NCBI GenBank assembly: GCA_026724425.1
Contig: JAIUCV010000003.1
Coordinates: 54,081,088 to 54,145,087 of the forward strand
DNA from: Erythrophleum ivorense
Taxonomy: Eukaryota > Streptophyta > Magnoliopsida > Fabales > Fabaceae
Direction: 5' to 3'
DNA length: 64,000 bases
Both the position numbers and the translations under genes were made by a program. Position 1 is the first letter of the stretch; every line of letters begins with the position of its first letter. A model generated the notes under the pieces. The model was not told the origin of the DNA, ran no database searches, and was given only the letters and a program-made list of their open reading frames with translations. Shown one piece after another: positions 36,104 to 49,001 of this stretch.

Positions 36104-38013
36104 TGTAACACCATAATATATTAACCCCAACTAATCTCTGCTTAAGCTTGATTCCATATGATTTCCAAAGAAAATGACAAAAGCCGTGGCATTTTTCCTA
36201 CTATGTATCAGAGTTTAAACGCTCATAATTTGCCCTGTGGGTCCCGTGAACCCATCAATCATAGAATTTACTCAAACTACATTTGTACAACTCATACATA
36301 GCATAAAACAGCTTATGAACCATGGATATGAAGCCCAAAACCCCAAAATATAATTTCTCAAAACAGGCCCAAAAGTCAGATTTTTAGCTTTAACTTTGGA
36401 AAATCATAACTAATTTTAGAAAAATGAGAATTAAGCAAACCATAGCTTTCTATAAATCAATAAGTCTTACCTTTACAATAAAAATAATTCCCAACCACAA
36501 TCTCAGCGTTTGGACCAGGTTTGACATCGAAAAAAGAGACAGAGGTCCGGCTGTCCCTGGTACTAATGCAGCTTGCTGTTATGAACTTCAAAAATTCATA
36601 ACTAATTCCAAAAAAATCCAATATGTACAAACTATGCTAATTTCTAAAGCTACAGATGTTAACTAGAGGAAAAAAATAATTTCAAATCATTTTAGTAGCC
36701 TTTGGACCTTAAAAACTAATAGAGTCAGATGGCTTCCCTGATACTGACACAGAACTTTAGAAAGTCATTTCTCCCTCTACAGACCTCTAATTGAGGTGCT
36801 TCTAGTTGGTATAGGTCACTGTGGATATCTAGTTTATGCCCATAAGATTTTATGACAATTGGACACCGTTTTGTCCATGAATGACACAAATTCATTTTCG
36901 GACTAGTTGCACAGTACAATAACCAAAACCAGAAAATTCTCCAATTTTAAAAGTTTGCCAAATATTCCCTAGACCTTTAAATATTACCCACTTTACCTTA
37001 CCAAGAAACTCTCAACAAGATCTAGAAGCATCCAAATTTCATATCAAGAAGAGCTCATTTGGTCATATTTTGACAGAGCTCACAAATTTGGCAATTTTGA
37101 TATCATAAATGGTTCGAGATAAATGGTCTCCTACATACTCTAACACATCTTGGGCAAGTTTTAAAGTATAAGCACAACATATATGAATTGCCCAAGTGAT
37201 CCAAACCAACACACATCTCAAACTCACCATGCTACGGGCAAATGAAGTCCAATTGCTATGAAATTTTATAGACAGAAAATAGAGGTCATAAGTGAATTTT
37301 GACAACTAGAAGCACCCCATTTGGATGTCTAAAGAGGGAGATATGATTTTCCAATGATGCAGTCCACTGTCAGGCATCCAACTAGACCTTAGTTATTGTT
37401 TGATCAAATTCAGGGTCTGGGCGAGCTTGAACTAGTCTGGAATTATTTTTCTCCTCTAGCTAACATCCTTAGCTTTCCAGATTGGTATCATTCACTCTAA
37501 TTGGAATTTTTTGGAATTAATTAGACATTTTTGAAATTTATATCAGTAAACTATGATAGCATCAGGACCCAGTTCGACCTCCAGACTATTTTGCATGTCA
37601 AACGCTGTGTGTGTGGGATGTTATGACATGTACATATTTTTATCATAATGTATACATCCCAAGCTTTCCATAATGACCAAGATTACATGATTTCAATTTT
37701 TCTAGATTTAGTTATAATTTTCCAAAGTTTTGGACAAAATGGGAGCAAATTTGGCCGAAATTCACTAAGTTCAATTTATGCTCCATTTTGGTTTCCTTGA
37801 GACATGAGCAAGATTTTGTGATGTAAATAGGTTGTAATAATGTATTTAAATATGAGGATGTATGGTATGAACCTAGACTATTTAAAATTTTTAAGCATGA
37901 TGTAATGCGATTAAATCTATTATTGTTGGTTCCTTTTTCCATGTGCTCTTATGAACATGATGATATGGAGCTTATGAATGCCATGAATGGCGTTAGATAT
38001 ATATGGTATTACA
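36104..38013. repeat. Imperfect inverted pair of divergent LTR fragments, copy 2
   Basis: Counterpart of 6181-8102: a plus-strand-reading TGTAACACC fragment to about 37228, then the reverse one ending GGTATTACA at 38013. A 12-bp deletion relative to copy 1 lies near 36720. Confidence 0.5.
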
Positions 38014-39656
38014 AAATACAATATATTATGAAGTGAGCAAATTATTATGATCAATTGTTATTGTTATTGTCTTTTTTATATAATATGGTATAGGAGATTG
38101 AATTGAAGACCTGTAGCAAACAACTCAAACCCTTTACTGTAGTTTACCTAGCGGGTTACAATCACCCAATTTTAGTTATATAGTTAGAAATGATTTTGAA
38201 AAAAATTTAAAAAAGGTTAAACAACTCTCTATGCTCTTACAAAAATACTTAAATTACATAGTGCTCTTTTCTGTATTAAAAATATACACTCCCTCTTACT
38301 GTATTATAACTAATATTTTGTTATTGGGAATGCCAATATAGTCCATTTTTTATTTTAGGGGAGAAAATTGTAGATTTTTTTTTAAGGAAAGAACTGTATA
38401 ATTGGGACATCTTTCATAGAAAAAGAGTTTAATTTACCCAATTATATTTGACAATATAAAATAGTAAGCTTTTTAGATTTAGAAAAATGTAAAATCATTT
38501 GATAAAATAATAAATTATTAAAAAAAGAAAATATTCCAAAAAGTATATTTTAAGGTTAAATAATTTAAAGATAACAATTTAATTTTTAGAATAACATTTG
38601 CATGAAATATATGTGAGCAAATTGTCTGTAGTAATTGATATTACTGGTGATTTTGCAGTAATTAACTTTTAAGCTTTTCTTAGGGACTACAAATTTAATT
38701 ATGTATCTAAAAATTATAATTGGAAGAATAACAAATTTTACTATATGATTTGTTAACATCAATTATTGTAGATGATCCCGGTTGAAAATATATATTAATA
38801 GCCATAAGCGTTGCCATAAATTTTATAAAGTTTTAAAATAATTAAAAAATTATGATTTTCAACATAAAATGAATAACATCACAATAAAAGTTTTAAAGTA
38901 ATACATTTTTAAATTAATAGAAGAGATCAATATTCCTTTTGAGAGTTTTTGGTCATTTTTTTTTTAATTTTAGGGGACAATTATACATTTTCAAAATAAA
39001 GGACCGTATAATTCAAGCATACCTCAAAGGAAAAAAAGTAATTTATTCTTAAAAAATTTCAAAGATGCTAACCATTTTAGTTTCAACAATGAAAATAGAG
39101 GGAATGCTATAAAGATGTTGTTGTCATCATGGTCTAGGACCTTTTTCGGGTTATAAGAACTACGCTATGATTAAAATAAATAACAACTTGCATCCATTAA
39201 AAGAAAAACCCAATAACAACTTTGTCTAATTCCATAATACCATTTGACCTTTTTACTTCCTTGTTATTAGTTGATTTTGCCACCAATATATGTGCTACCA
39301 TCTCATTGTTGATTGTGCCTAATATGATTACTAGGTATACAACTAAGAAAAAAATTCTCGAAAATCAAAACTTAATTCTCTTTAAATTGCAAGAAAAGTT
39401 GGTTTGTAGTTGTCAAATTGAAAAACAACTCATTTTTGTTATTTTTAGAGTAATCTAGCATTTGCTTCATTTTCATTCCATCCTAAAAATGGTATAAACC
39501 CATTTTTTGTTTCAAAACAAATTGCAAGACCTTCAAATGAGTCATATCATTGGATACCGTTGTTTTCCATCATTATTTCTAAATTAGCATACCTACCAAT
39601 CCAACTTCCTTGTCCTTGTTTTTGGTGTCTTTGCCAACGATGCTAGTAAATCCTCC
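38014..39656. other. Non-repeat AT-rich region upstream of GDSL gene, copy 2
   Basis: Counterpart of 8103-9745 with only a handful of substitutions. Confidence 0.5.
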
Positions 39657-39662
39657 TATAAA
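39657..39662 (+). promoter_or_regulatory. TATA box of GDSL gene, copy 2
   Basis: TATAAA lies 62 bp before the ATG at 39719, in the same context as copy 1. Confidence 0.6.
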
Positions 39663-39718
39663 TTCATGGGACACCAATACCATTCATGACTAATTAAGGA
39701 TTCCATATTCAAGAAGAT

Positions 39719-41632
39719 ATGGCAAAGTCAAAAATGTTGTTGCTAGCTTTCTCCTTTATTGCACACGAAGTTCTCATTGTGAATGCCATTGGCAAACATC
39801 CCTTGGTACCAGCCATGTATGTTTTTGGTAGTTCATCAGTTGATGCTGGAAACAATAACCACCTGAATACACCAGCAAAGGCAAATAAGTGGCCTTATGG
39901 TATTGATTTTAATAACGTGAGGGGTCGATACACTAACGGCAAAAATTGGGCTGACTTTGCAGGTAAGTTTGTTAGTAGATGAAATATAATCACTCAATAA
40001 TTATATTACATTAAGGTTCTAGCTTGTAATTGGCAACTGCAACTATAAGCATAGTAGGCCTATTGCGGTAGATTTTAAAATTTTGTTAGGCTTGTGAATA
40101 TGTTATTCAATAGCTACTTTTGTTTATTTGTTGATTTTTCCTTTGATTATTGCAAACACAATTAAAACATTGACTTAAATTACTATAATTTCAAAGTTTT
40201 TTGTCCATTTCATATTACCCAAATATTACAACACTTATGGTGTTTGGTCTTCTCTCTATAGCTATTTATTTGGGCATACCAATGGCTCCTCCATACTTGA
40301 ATCTCTCGGATTCCGAAAGAAGTCAAATAACTACTGGAATAAACTATGGATCAGGAGCATGCGGAATCTTAAATACAACTAGAGCAGTATGAGATTAAAG
40401 CTTCTAACAAAGTTCATTTTGCTTGTGTTTTGCCTTTTTGTATTTTCTTTGAGAATAAATGTTTTATTTTATCACTAATTTTTATGTGTTTCTAACCATC
40501 TTCTAACTACTTTTTGCTAAAGGGCGAATGTTTGTCTCTAGGACAACAAATAGAGTACTTCACCTTTACTGTGACAAGGGATCTCCCAAAACAAAAGAAT
40601 CAAAAGAATTTGAACCAACACTTGGCCAAATCCATATACCTTCTATTTATTGGCATTAATGATTACAATAGTAAGGTGAATGGCAACATCATGGACAAAT
40701 TTAGTCCACAAGAGTTTGCGGATTACCTCCTTGATGAAATTACAAAGCATATCAAGGTCATTCTACCTTATTTTACTTTGTTCTATCATTTATATATTAG
40801 AGGACTTAACACTTTTAAATCGTGGCGTCCAACATTGCTATAGCTTTAGCTTTTGCAATTGCCAAAGTCTGCAATAGTAGTCATACATACTAATTTATAC
40901 ACAATATTATCACATTTTAGAAAAATGGTCATGATTGTAACCACAATTTTAAATTTTGAGAGGGCCAATCTTGGAGTTAACTTGTGCAATCTAAGTTGCG
41001 GTTTATAAACAACGCATGAAATGTTTTATTTTTATTTTTTTTAACAATTCCAGAAACTTTATGATCTTGGAGCTAGAAAGTTTGTGGTGTCTGGCATTTC
41101 AACTTGTGAGCCATATCAGTATACAGAACATTGTGAATCGAGATACTATGGAGACAAGCTTCCTCAAAGGGTATTAGAGTTACAAGCCAAACTCCCGGGT
41201 TCATTATTTACAATATATGATGTTTTCAAAGTATACAAGAAAATACTCGAAAATCATGAAAAATATGGTAAGCAAATTCATTTTAAGGTCATTTTTGAGA
41301 TGCTAAATCTACATAAAATCATTTTTTTCCTTAATAAATTTCAATGAAGCATATCTTAATTATGAATTCAGCACACTGTATATGATGCATTCTTTTACAT
41401 GGATTTCTTCACATTTATAGGAATCACAAATATAAAGGAACCTTGTTATGTAGAAGGTAAGCCGATTTGTTCGGATAGATCAAAATACCACCTGTTTGAT
41501 AAGTGGGGCCATCAAACCGAAGTCTCATGTGAGATTGCTTCAAAGGACTGCTTCAATGGAACTGCATGCTCTCCTTACACTCTTTTTGAGTTGGCCAAGA
41601 CCCATCGACCACCACAAATAGTAGAAAATTAA
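39719..41632 (+). CDS. GDSL esterase/lipase, copy 2 (5 exons)
   Basis: Tandem duplicate of the gene at 9808-11722. Exons: 39719-39962, 40262-40386, 40523-40756, 41054-41267 and 41421-41632; 342 aa. By eye the coding sequence differs from copy 1 at one base, giving Asn154 in place of His154, just before the GINDY block. Intron 3 lacks one T after the donor (AAG then GTCATT, against GTTCATT in copy 1), which leaves the GT. All other features are shared: signal-peptide-like N terminus, FGSSS block I with Ser39, and Asp299/His303 in DxxxH spacing. Both genes look able to make full-length protein, so the duplication would double the dose if it is real. Confidence 0.9.
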
Positions 41633-42295
41633 TTGTATTTTTTATTTAAAATTTAGGTGCAAGCAAATATGAATATTTTTTTAAAATTAAAAATGATTGA
41701 CATTACTCTTTTAAAGATCCATTCTAAAATCTTCTTATCTCTCTATTTTGTGAGTGCAAATATAATCCATTCATTACAAAAGTTTGTTATCATAAGAATT
41801 GGTTTGCCTAAAAATTAAGTAAAGAATGACAGGGCTGGCACAGTGCTTAAAATAATGGAAAGGAAAGGGATAAACCATGCAAACTCATCGAGTGGACAAA
41901 TAAAATATTATTAACTTCAAAAGTGTAATGACCCAAAAAAAAATCTAAACTAAAAGGAAAAATTTGATCATAAATTTAAATTAAGGAAATAAATTCAAAT
42001 TAAAAATATTTTAATTAGAGTTAAGCAAAATTTGGAGAAAAAATTGTTTAATGAGCATCTTTCTCATTTTCCAATATTTTTTCCCATTTTCTTTTCTTTC
42101 TTTTTCTCCAATCACCAATTTCTCCCTATATTTTTTCAGTTGCCCAAAATTCTCCTGATTCCTCTGATAAAAGAGAAGGCAATAAAGCTTCTTCTTTACT
42201 TTTTCCTTCCCTCTACAATCCCCTAGCCCTCCCCCTCAGTTGCATGTCCCTATAATTAGGCATGATAACAAAGGGAAATTGAGCAGGTAGGATTA
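41633..42295. other. GDSL gene 3' flank and spacer, copy 2
   Basis: Counterpart of 11723-12384, with the same pyrimidine-rich run near 42080. Confidence 0.45.
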
Positions 42296-42889
42296 CAATT
42301 AAAGGTAGATAATAGTGCATTTGGACCTAATGGATTATATGCTAAGCTTCATCAAAATTATTGAGATGTGGTGAAGGAGGATATAATTAGAATAGCGGCT
42401 ACATTTTGTCATCATAGGATTTTATTAAAATATCTAAATAGGTCATATACTATTCTTATTCCAAAGAGTGATACTCTTCAATCTTCTAAGGATTATAAAT
42501 TGTTCAATTTATGCAATGTCATTTACAAGCTAATTTCAAAACTACTTAGTAAGAGTTTAAGGGAAGTGCTAAAGGATACTATTGCACCAAATCAAAAGGC
42601 ATTTTTATGTGAAAGATTAATCTTAGACAATATTATTTTGGTTTCAAAATTGCTATGTTACTAAAAGAAAGCAAAGGATAAGATTGGATGATGTGCCTAT
42701 AAATTATATATTGCAAAAGTATATGATAAGTTTTTATGTTCATTCCTAGAAGTAGTATCGAGGGAACTTTCCAAAAAGATAGATCCATCTAATGATGTAA
42801 TGTGTCACCACAGTTACATATCAAGTACTAGTGAATGGTTATCCAATGAATATTTCTCCTCCTAGACAAGGACTGAGATAAGGTGCAAT
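42296..42889 (+). pseudogene. Broken LINE reverse transcriptase fragment, copy 2
   Basis: Counterpart of 12385-12978 with the same stops. It keeps Tyr before the TGA where copy 1 has Asn, which is closer to the family pattern (Tyr-Trp), so copy 1 has the derived base there. The open stretch is 42368-42664. Confidence 0.85.
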
Positions 42890-43040
42890 GGCTAATAAAT
42901 AAATATGTAAATAAGTAAATTTGCAAATTCAATAAAAAATTAAGATTAATTTTTAAGCAATGATAAATTTCTTAATAGGAAAACTTAGGGTAAAAAAATT
43001 TAAGCAACTACAAATTTTTTTGAGTATATAATATAATGCT

Positions 43041-43166
43041 TAGAGTGAAGACTAACCACTAGATGTGTAGTAGCTTGGTGGTTGCAAGCTTGCAAGTGAT
43101 TCAAGGCACCTAAGTTAAACACCTCCTCATGCCAAATCTATCATTTCTCTTTCCTTTTCACTTGTG
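43041..43166 (+). mobile_element. SINE-like sequence with Pol III boxes, copy 2
   Basis: A-box-like TAGCTTGGTGG at 43071-43081 and B-box-like AGTTAAACACC at 43113-43123, as in copy 1. Confidence 0.45.
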
Positions 43167-43800
43167 ACTACATTTTGTGGAATTTCTACTAGTCCTTAAA
43201 CTTTTTCACTTTTGTGGAGTGGTCCTTTTGCCATTTTGCCATCTTATCCTTCGATGTTTAGAGCACTAGAGCCATGACTTTTCTAGACTTCTCCTCCTTG
43301 TTTCTTCACTTTTGCCCTAAAGATATTGGCCTCTCTCACTCTTCCATTCTCCTTCTGTGAAGTCATGGGACTCTTCACTCTCAAGCTTCGTGTTCGCTAT
43401 TCCTTCCTTAGATCACACAAACTATAGCACTTTTAAAGCTTTTGGCCTAGAATTTTCCTTACCTTCCCTTTTTGTTTAGCTAGCTAGTTGTATTTGTCAC
43501 CCATGGTTTCATTTCTTTGTCAAATATTGGTTGTACCTTTGTCCCATTTCTAAGCATCAAGGTTTGTAGCTTCCTTATTCGCTCCATTCTTTATCTTTTC
43601 TTTTAATTATTGTTGTTTCATTTTTCTTAATGGGTCAATATGCATTAGCTCAAAATTTTAAATTTATTTCTAACTCTTACAAAAAAATTAACAGCAACCT
43701 ATTCTGTTTTACTTCTTAGTATCTATTTTATGCCGCCATTTTAACCATGTATTTTGTGATACCTTAACCCCTTAGCTCTCAAACAATTATCCCATAAGCT
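43167..43800. other. Unassigned sequence, copy 2
   Basis: Counterpart of 13256-13889. Nothing recognisable. Confidence 0.4.
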
Positions 43801-45157
43801 ATGTCAACAAATCCCATGCATATTAGAAGATACTTGTAAGAAAATATATAGATTTACACACGGAAAGTTGCGTAATTAGGAGGCCATACAAATGATTCAT
43901 AGCTTTAGGGACCATATAAACTTGTCAATATCATTTTTCATCCATATCATACCCACACATATCCTAAACATCACAATTCATCTCATACATTTTGAGTTTT
44001 GAAGCCATGCACCAGAAAAATGGAAGGTTGCTCTTGGGTTGGCATGTCCAGCTTTATGATATGAACTTTAAAAATTCATAACTAATTCTAGAAAAATCAA
44101 AGTCATACATATATAGCTTTTTGGAAAGATTTGGATGTTAAATAATGACTAAAAATAATTTCAAACTAGTGCAATGAAAATTGATAGAATAGTACCAAAG
44201 GTTGAGCGGCACTATTGATATTGTCATGCAACTTTAAAAATTTGGTTCTCCCTCTATAGACCTCTAATTGAGGTGATCTTGGTAGTTATGTAAAGCTTAT
44301 GATGTCTAGTTTATGTCTATAGAATTTCATGAGCATTGGACTTTATTTGACCTACTATATAAACAATACACATATCATTTCTGCATAATTTGATCAACTT
44401 TGAAAAATTATAATAAATTCTTTAGAGTTCCAAATTGAGTGCTCTTTGCCTTTGTAAAAAGCTTTAGATGAGCTTTACAAGTGGGCCAAATTTCATGCCA
44501 AGACTAGTCCATTTAGTCAGTTTGTGGTTTTGATCTAGATTATGCCAATTTTAACACTATAAATGGGTCAAAGTTGCACCAAATGGTATTCTAATAACTC
44601 CACAACTATTTGGGCACATTCCATAGCACTAATGCAGCCTATGAGAGCATCTCAAATGGCCTAATTCACCATGCATCTCAAAATCACCTTCTTACTTGCC
44701 TTTACACATATAATCCTTGTAATACTATATTTTTTTTAATAGTAATCCTCTTCTGTGCAAGTGGGATTATACAATTCTTCAAAGAAATCCCAAGAAAATG
44801 TATTAAAATAATGAATTAAATTATATTGTGTTCATGTCTCTGGGACTCCATGAACTCACCAACAACATTCTTTAATTATTTTCCATTCATACAAATCATA
44901 ACATTCTCAAAACTTAGTACAAACTATGGATCAAGGGTCAAAAACCCCAAAATTCTCTTCATTCATCGTGGCTATACAGTGATAGATTTTAAGGACAAAT
45001 TTGAAAAATTATAACTAATTCTAAAAAAAATTAAAATCAAGCAAACTATATCTTGTTAGAAATCTCTGGATGTTACTTCATAGTAATAATAATTCTCGGC
45101 CACGAAAATCTCATTTGGACCACTTTTGACAATAGAAAATGCAAGGAAGTCGAGTTG
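43801..45157 (-). repeat. Divergent LTR relative, host of solo LTR, copy 2
   Basis: Counterpart of 13890-15246; it resumes at 48850-49001 after the solo LTR. Confidence 0.45.
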
Positions 45158-48100
45158 TGTAACACCATAAATTCTAGCTCATCTCATGCTTTTAAATGGC
45201 ATAACGTCATGATCCATACGGAGTTCCCATAGAAAAAGCAAGAAAAAATGGGATTTATTTCACGTCATATCATATCTAAAAATTGATTTCGGTGTCACGT
45301 GGACCGTGTGAGCTCATGCTATGCATTCTCATATTTAATTACATTATTGCAACTCATTTTCATCACAAAAACATGCCTACAACTCATGGAAACCGAAATG
45401 GAGCATGAGATATGGAAGTTCATTCTCGGCCAGATTTGCTCCATTTTCTGATTGAACTTTGGAGAATCATAACTAAATCTAGAAAAATTAAAATCATGCA
45501 ATATTTGTCATTCTAGAAAGCTTTGGATGTCTAATTCACACAAAAAATACATCTAGGTCATAAAATTTATCATAGAGGACGTTTGACATCAAAAATTGTC
45601 CAAAGGTCCAACTGAATTCTGGAACTGATATAGAATTCTGCAGAAAACTTTGAAAATCTCCAATTAATTCCAAAAAAATCCAATTCATGCAAATGATACC
45701 AATTTGGAAATCTGTGGATGTTAACTAGAGAGAAAAAATATCTCTAGATTAGTTCATCAAGCCCAGACCTCAAGATTTAATGGAACAGTACTCTGGTGGG
45801 GCAAAGTTACTGATACTGGACAGAAAATTCAAAAATTCATATCTCCCTCTCTAGACTCCAAATGAGATGCTTCCAATTGGCCCGAGTCACTGTGATTATC
45901 TAGTTTCTCTATATAAAATTTTGTGGCAATTATACATCATTTGAGCCTCGTGTGACATAATGGAATTTCGAACCAAATGAATAATGTAGCAAATCATAAA
46001 CTATGAAAATGACCAACTTTGAAAAATCATCAAATATTCTGTAGACTTCCAAAAATTATGATCTTTATCTTTCCAAAAATCTCTCAATGAGACCTAATTG
46101 CATGCTAAATCTCAGATCAAGACTAACTCATTTGGCTAAAAAGTAATATAGGGTTCCATTATAGTCAATTTTGTCTCCATATAGGGTACCAAACTTGCCA
46201 AATGGTTTTTCCTTGGTGTTGACACCTTTTAGGCAAGTCTGAAAGTATGTTTAAGACTTGTGTGAGCTGCCCAAATGGTTCTAAGCCTCATGCATCTCAT
46301 TTTGGCCTTTTCATCCACACTTATGCACATTTCCATCATGCTTTCACATTGCATACTTTGGCATCTCATACTCAAAATATATGCTAGAGGTCATCCATCA
46401 TATTCATACATTTAAACATCACATAATATCATATTTACACATGTCTCAAGGTTCATAGTACATTTACAACATCATATACTTCATGAACCATCATTATGGT
46501 TCCAAAATAGACAAAAAAAGGCATAAGCTTGTCAATCTCCCTTCTTCATTATTGTTGGCTCCCTTCACCATAATTACTTAGTCCACTTAGCATGTTAGAT
46601 CATTGGAGAGAAGAAGATGAGATTCAAAGAATCCCAATAGCTCATCTCCTATTCAATTATACATAATATGTGTAAAGCAAGCTTTACAAATGCATGCATG
46701 GAGAAAATGAAAGTCATGGATATTTTAAAAGCAAACTTGGCATGTGAACAACTCATACAAATCGTTCAAGAGTTCACCAAGTGTTTGGATTATCCTCACA
46801 CTTCTCCTCATGGATTTTGGACTTACCTCACCCATTCTTTAAGAGCTTTGGACTCAACCATACTCTTGAGAGTTCACTTTGCTTTTGGGAGACTCTTTGC
46901 TTTATCTCAACCAAGCTCAAGAGTTCTTGGCTCATCCTCACCAAAGGGAAGAGTTCTTGACCTTTCCATACTCAAGCAAACTCATACAAACGTCATGTAA
47001 TCATTTGAAAACATAACATGGCATCAAGAATCATGGCATATAAAGGCATGCTAGCATACTTTTCATAGCTTGAAAATACACATATACACATTTTAAGACA
47101 AGCTAAACACACATCCATGCATAAGAGAAAGTGGAGAGAGCTACCTTGTGTATAATCACACACTTTTTCCTGGAAATTCAAGCCTTCTCTTTTGGCCACA
47201 CACCCACAAGTTGGTGGAGATAGTCTCTCTTGGCCTAGATACAATTTATGAGAGCCAATTAGGTTCATAAAGCATATTCTAAGGCTACATAATTTGAGGA
47301 AACACTAGATTGCTCTATAGGTTCAATTATGGTCCATAATTGCACCTAATAAAGCAACACCCCTCAAATGACTCCTAGGCCTCATTCTTTCCTTTCAAAT
47401 ATGATTCTTGACTCTTTTTAAGCCTCTTGAAGTTATCACATTATTAAAACAAAGGACCGAGCATCATGTTACTTCTTTATGTCATAATATGGAACTTAAG
47501 GCACCAAATCACTTTCCATGAATTCTAAATTTTTTCCAAGGCCTCCCTTCATTTTCATTCATCAAATATGACTTAAGAATGAGCTTAGAGAAATTTAAAA
47601 CTCTCCCTAACTATATGGAACATGCTCGCCCGAGACATGTTTAGGTTTAGGGCTTCTTGGAGATGTTTTCGTTTTCTTGAAGGAAGAAGCTTATGGGGAG
47701 CATCTCAAGTGTCTCAAGAACTTATTTAAACTCTTAATTAGATGTAGGAAGTATCATATACATTTAGAATTTGAAAGGCGCACTAGAAACCTTAGGTTTT
47801 GCATCTTGCATTCTAATGACTATTTTCATGGTTTTCTTTGCATATTCTTATTCCTCTCCATCAAATACCTAAGATTCATGCCTGGTTGGGCTTGAAAATT
47901 AGATCCTCCTAGGGTTCTTAGTGTAGGTCAAAATGGAGAAGAAAGGAACATCAATATAGCTACCATAGGATGCAATTTTACTTTATTTCCTTGGTTAGTT
48001 TGGCTTGAATCTTGTTTTCTCAAAGCTCTTCTCTCCAAATCCGAAATTTCCCCTTTGTTCTTCCTTCTAAACAGCCCTCAAAAATTCAAAAAAATCATGG

Positions 48101-48849
48101 AGAAGAAGAGGGGAAAAGAGGAGAAGAGATTGGTGGAGAGAAAGCATGAAAAACAAGCAAATTTCCATACCTAAAAGCTTGAATTTTTCCTCTTTCTTCC
48201 CTTCTCTTGGTGCGCCCCTCTCCTAGGGCTTTGCTTCTAATTTGGGGCTGAAAAATCTGAAATGAAATGAGGGAGAATGTAAGGCGCCACCTATATATGG
48301 CTAGGGCAAAAAGACTTTTTCAAAAATTTCAATTTTGCCCTTCATACTTTGCATTTTCATTTCTCCTTCATTTTAGCTCCTTTTTGAGAACCGTCTTTTC
48401 CATTATAAAATTTAGGTTCCTAATTAAGAAAAATGCTTTTAGAATCATGCAAATCAGAGCTAAAACCTTTTTGAACGGATCCGTCAAAGTTCAGGCACAC
48501 TGACATTGCAAAACGTCCACTGAAGGGGATTTAACTATCACGGGGCTTCCCATGATTTTCAGGGCCTCTAAGAACCCCAGAGAACTCAAAAATTTTGTTT
48601 AAAAAGCCCTTTAGTATGAATTCCAAAAATTGCCCAAAATTACAAAAATACAATTACATTTCGTAAAGTTTTTGTCAAAATTTGTTTCTTCATTCTAGCT
48701 CTGTTTTTCCTTCCGCCTGAGGCTAGGATTCTCATTTTTGGGAGGTTAGAATGTTACTCAATTTTTTTAGGACCTTAACTAATTCATTTCAAGGGACCTG
48801 CTTTGAAAACGCACCCGTCTCCATCTTTTAATGAAAACTAGATATTACA
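45158..48849 (-). repeat. Complete solo LTR, copy 2
   Basis: Counterpart of 15247-18941: TGTAACACC start, GATATTACA end, AGTTG before and AGCTG after. The insertion therefore predates the 30-kb duplication. Confidence 0.7.
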
Positions 48850-49001
48850 AGCTGCCCAGAAATCTGATACAACTTACTAATATAAATTTTGAAAATTCAT
48901 AACTAATCCCACAAAAATTCAATTCATGCAATCTATATCAATTTAGAAAGCTACAGATGCTAAAAGGAAAAAATAGTTCCAAACCAATCCAAGAGCATTC
49001 A
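48850..49001 (-). repeat. Divergent LTR relative, spacer between opposed LTRs, copy 2
   Basis: Counterpart of 18942-19093. Confidence 0.45.
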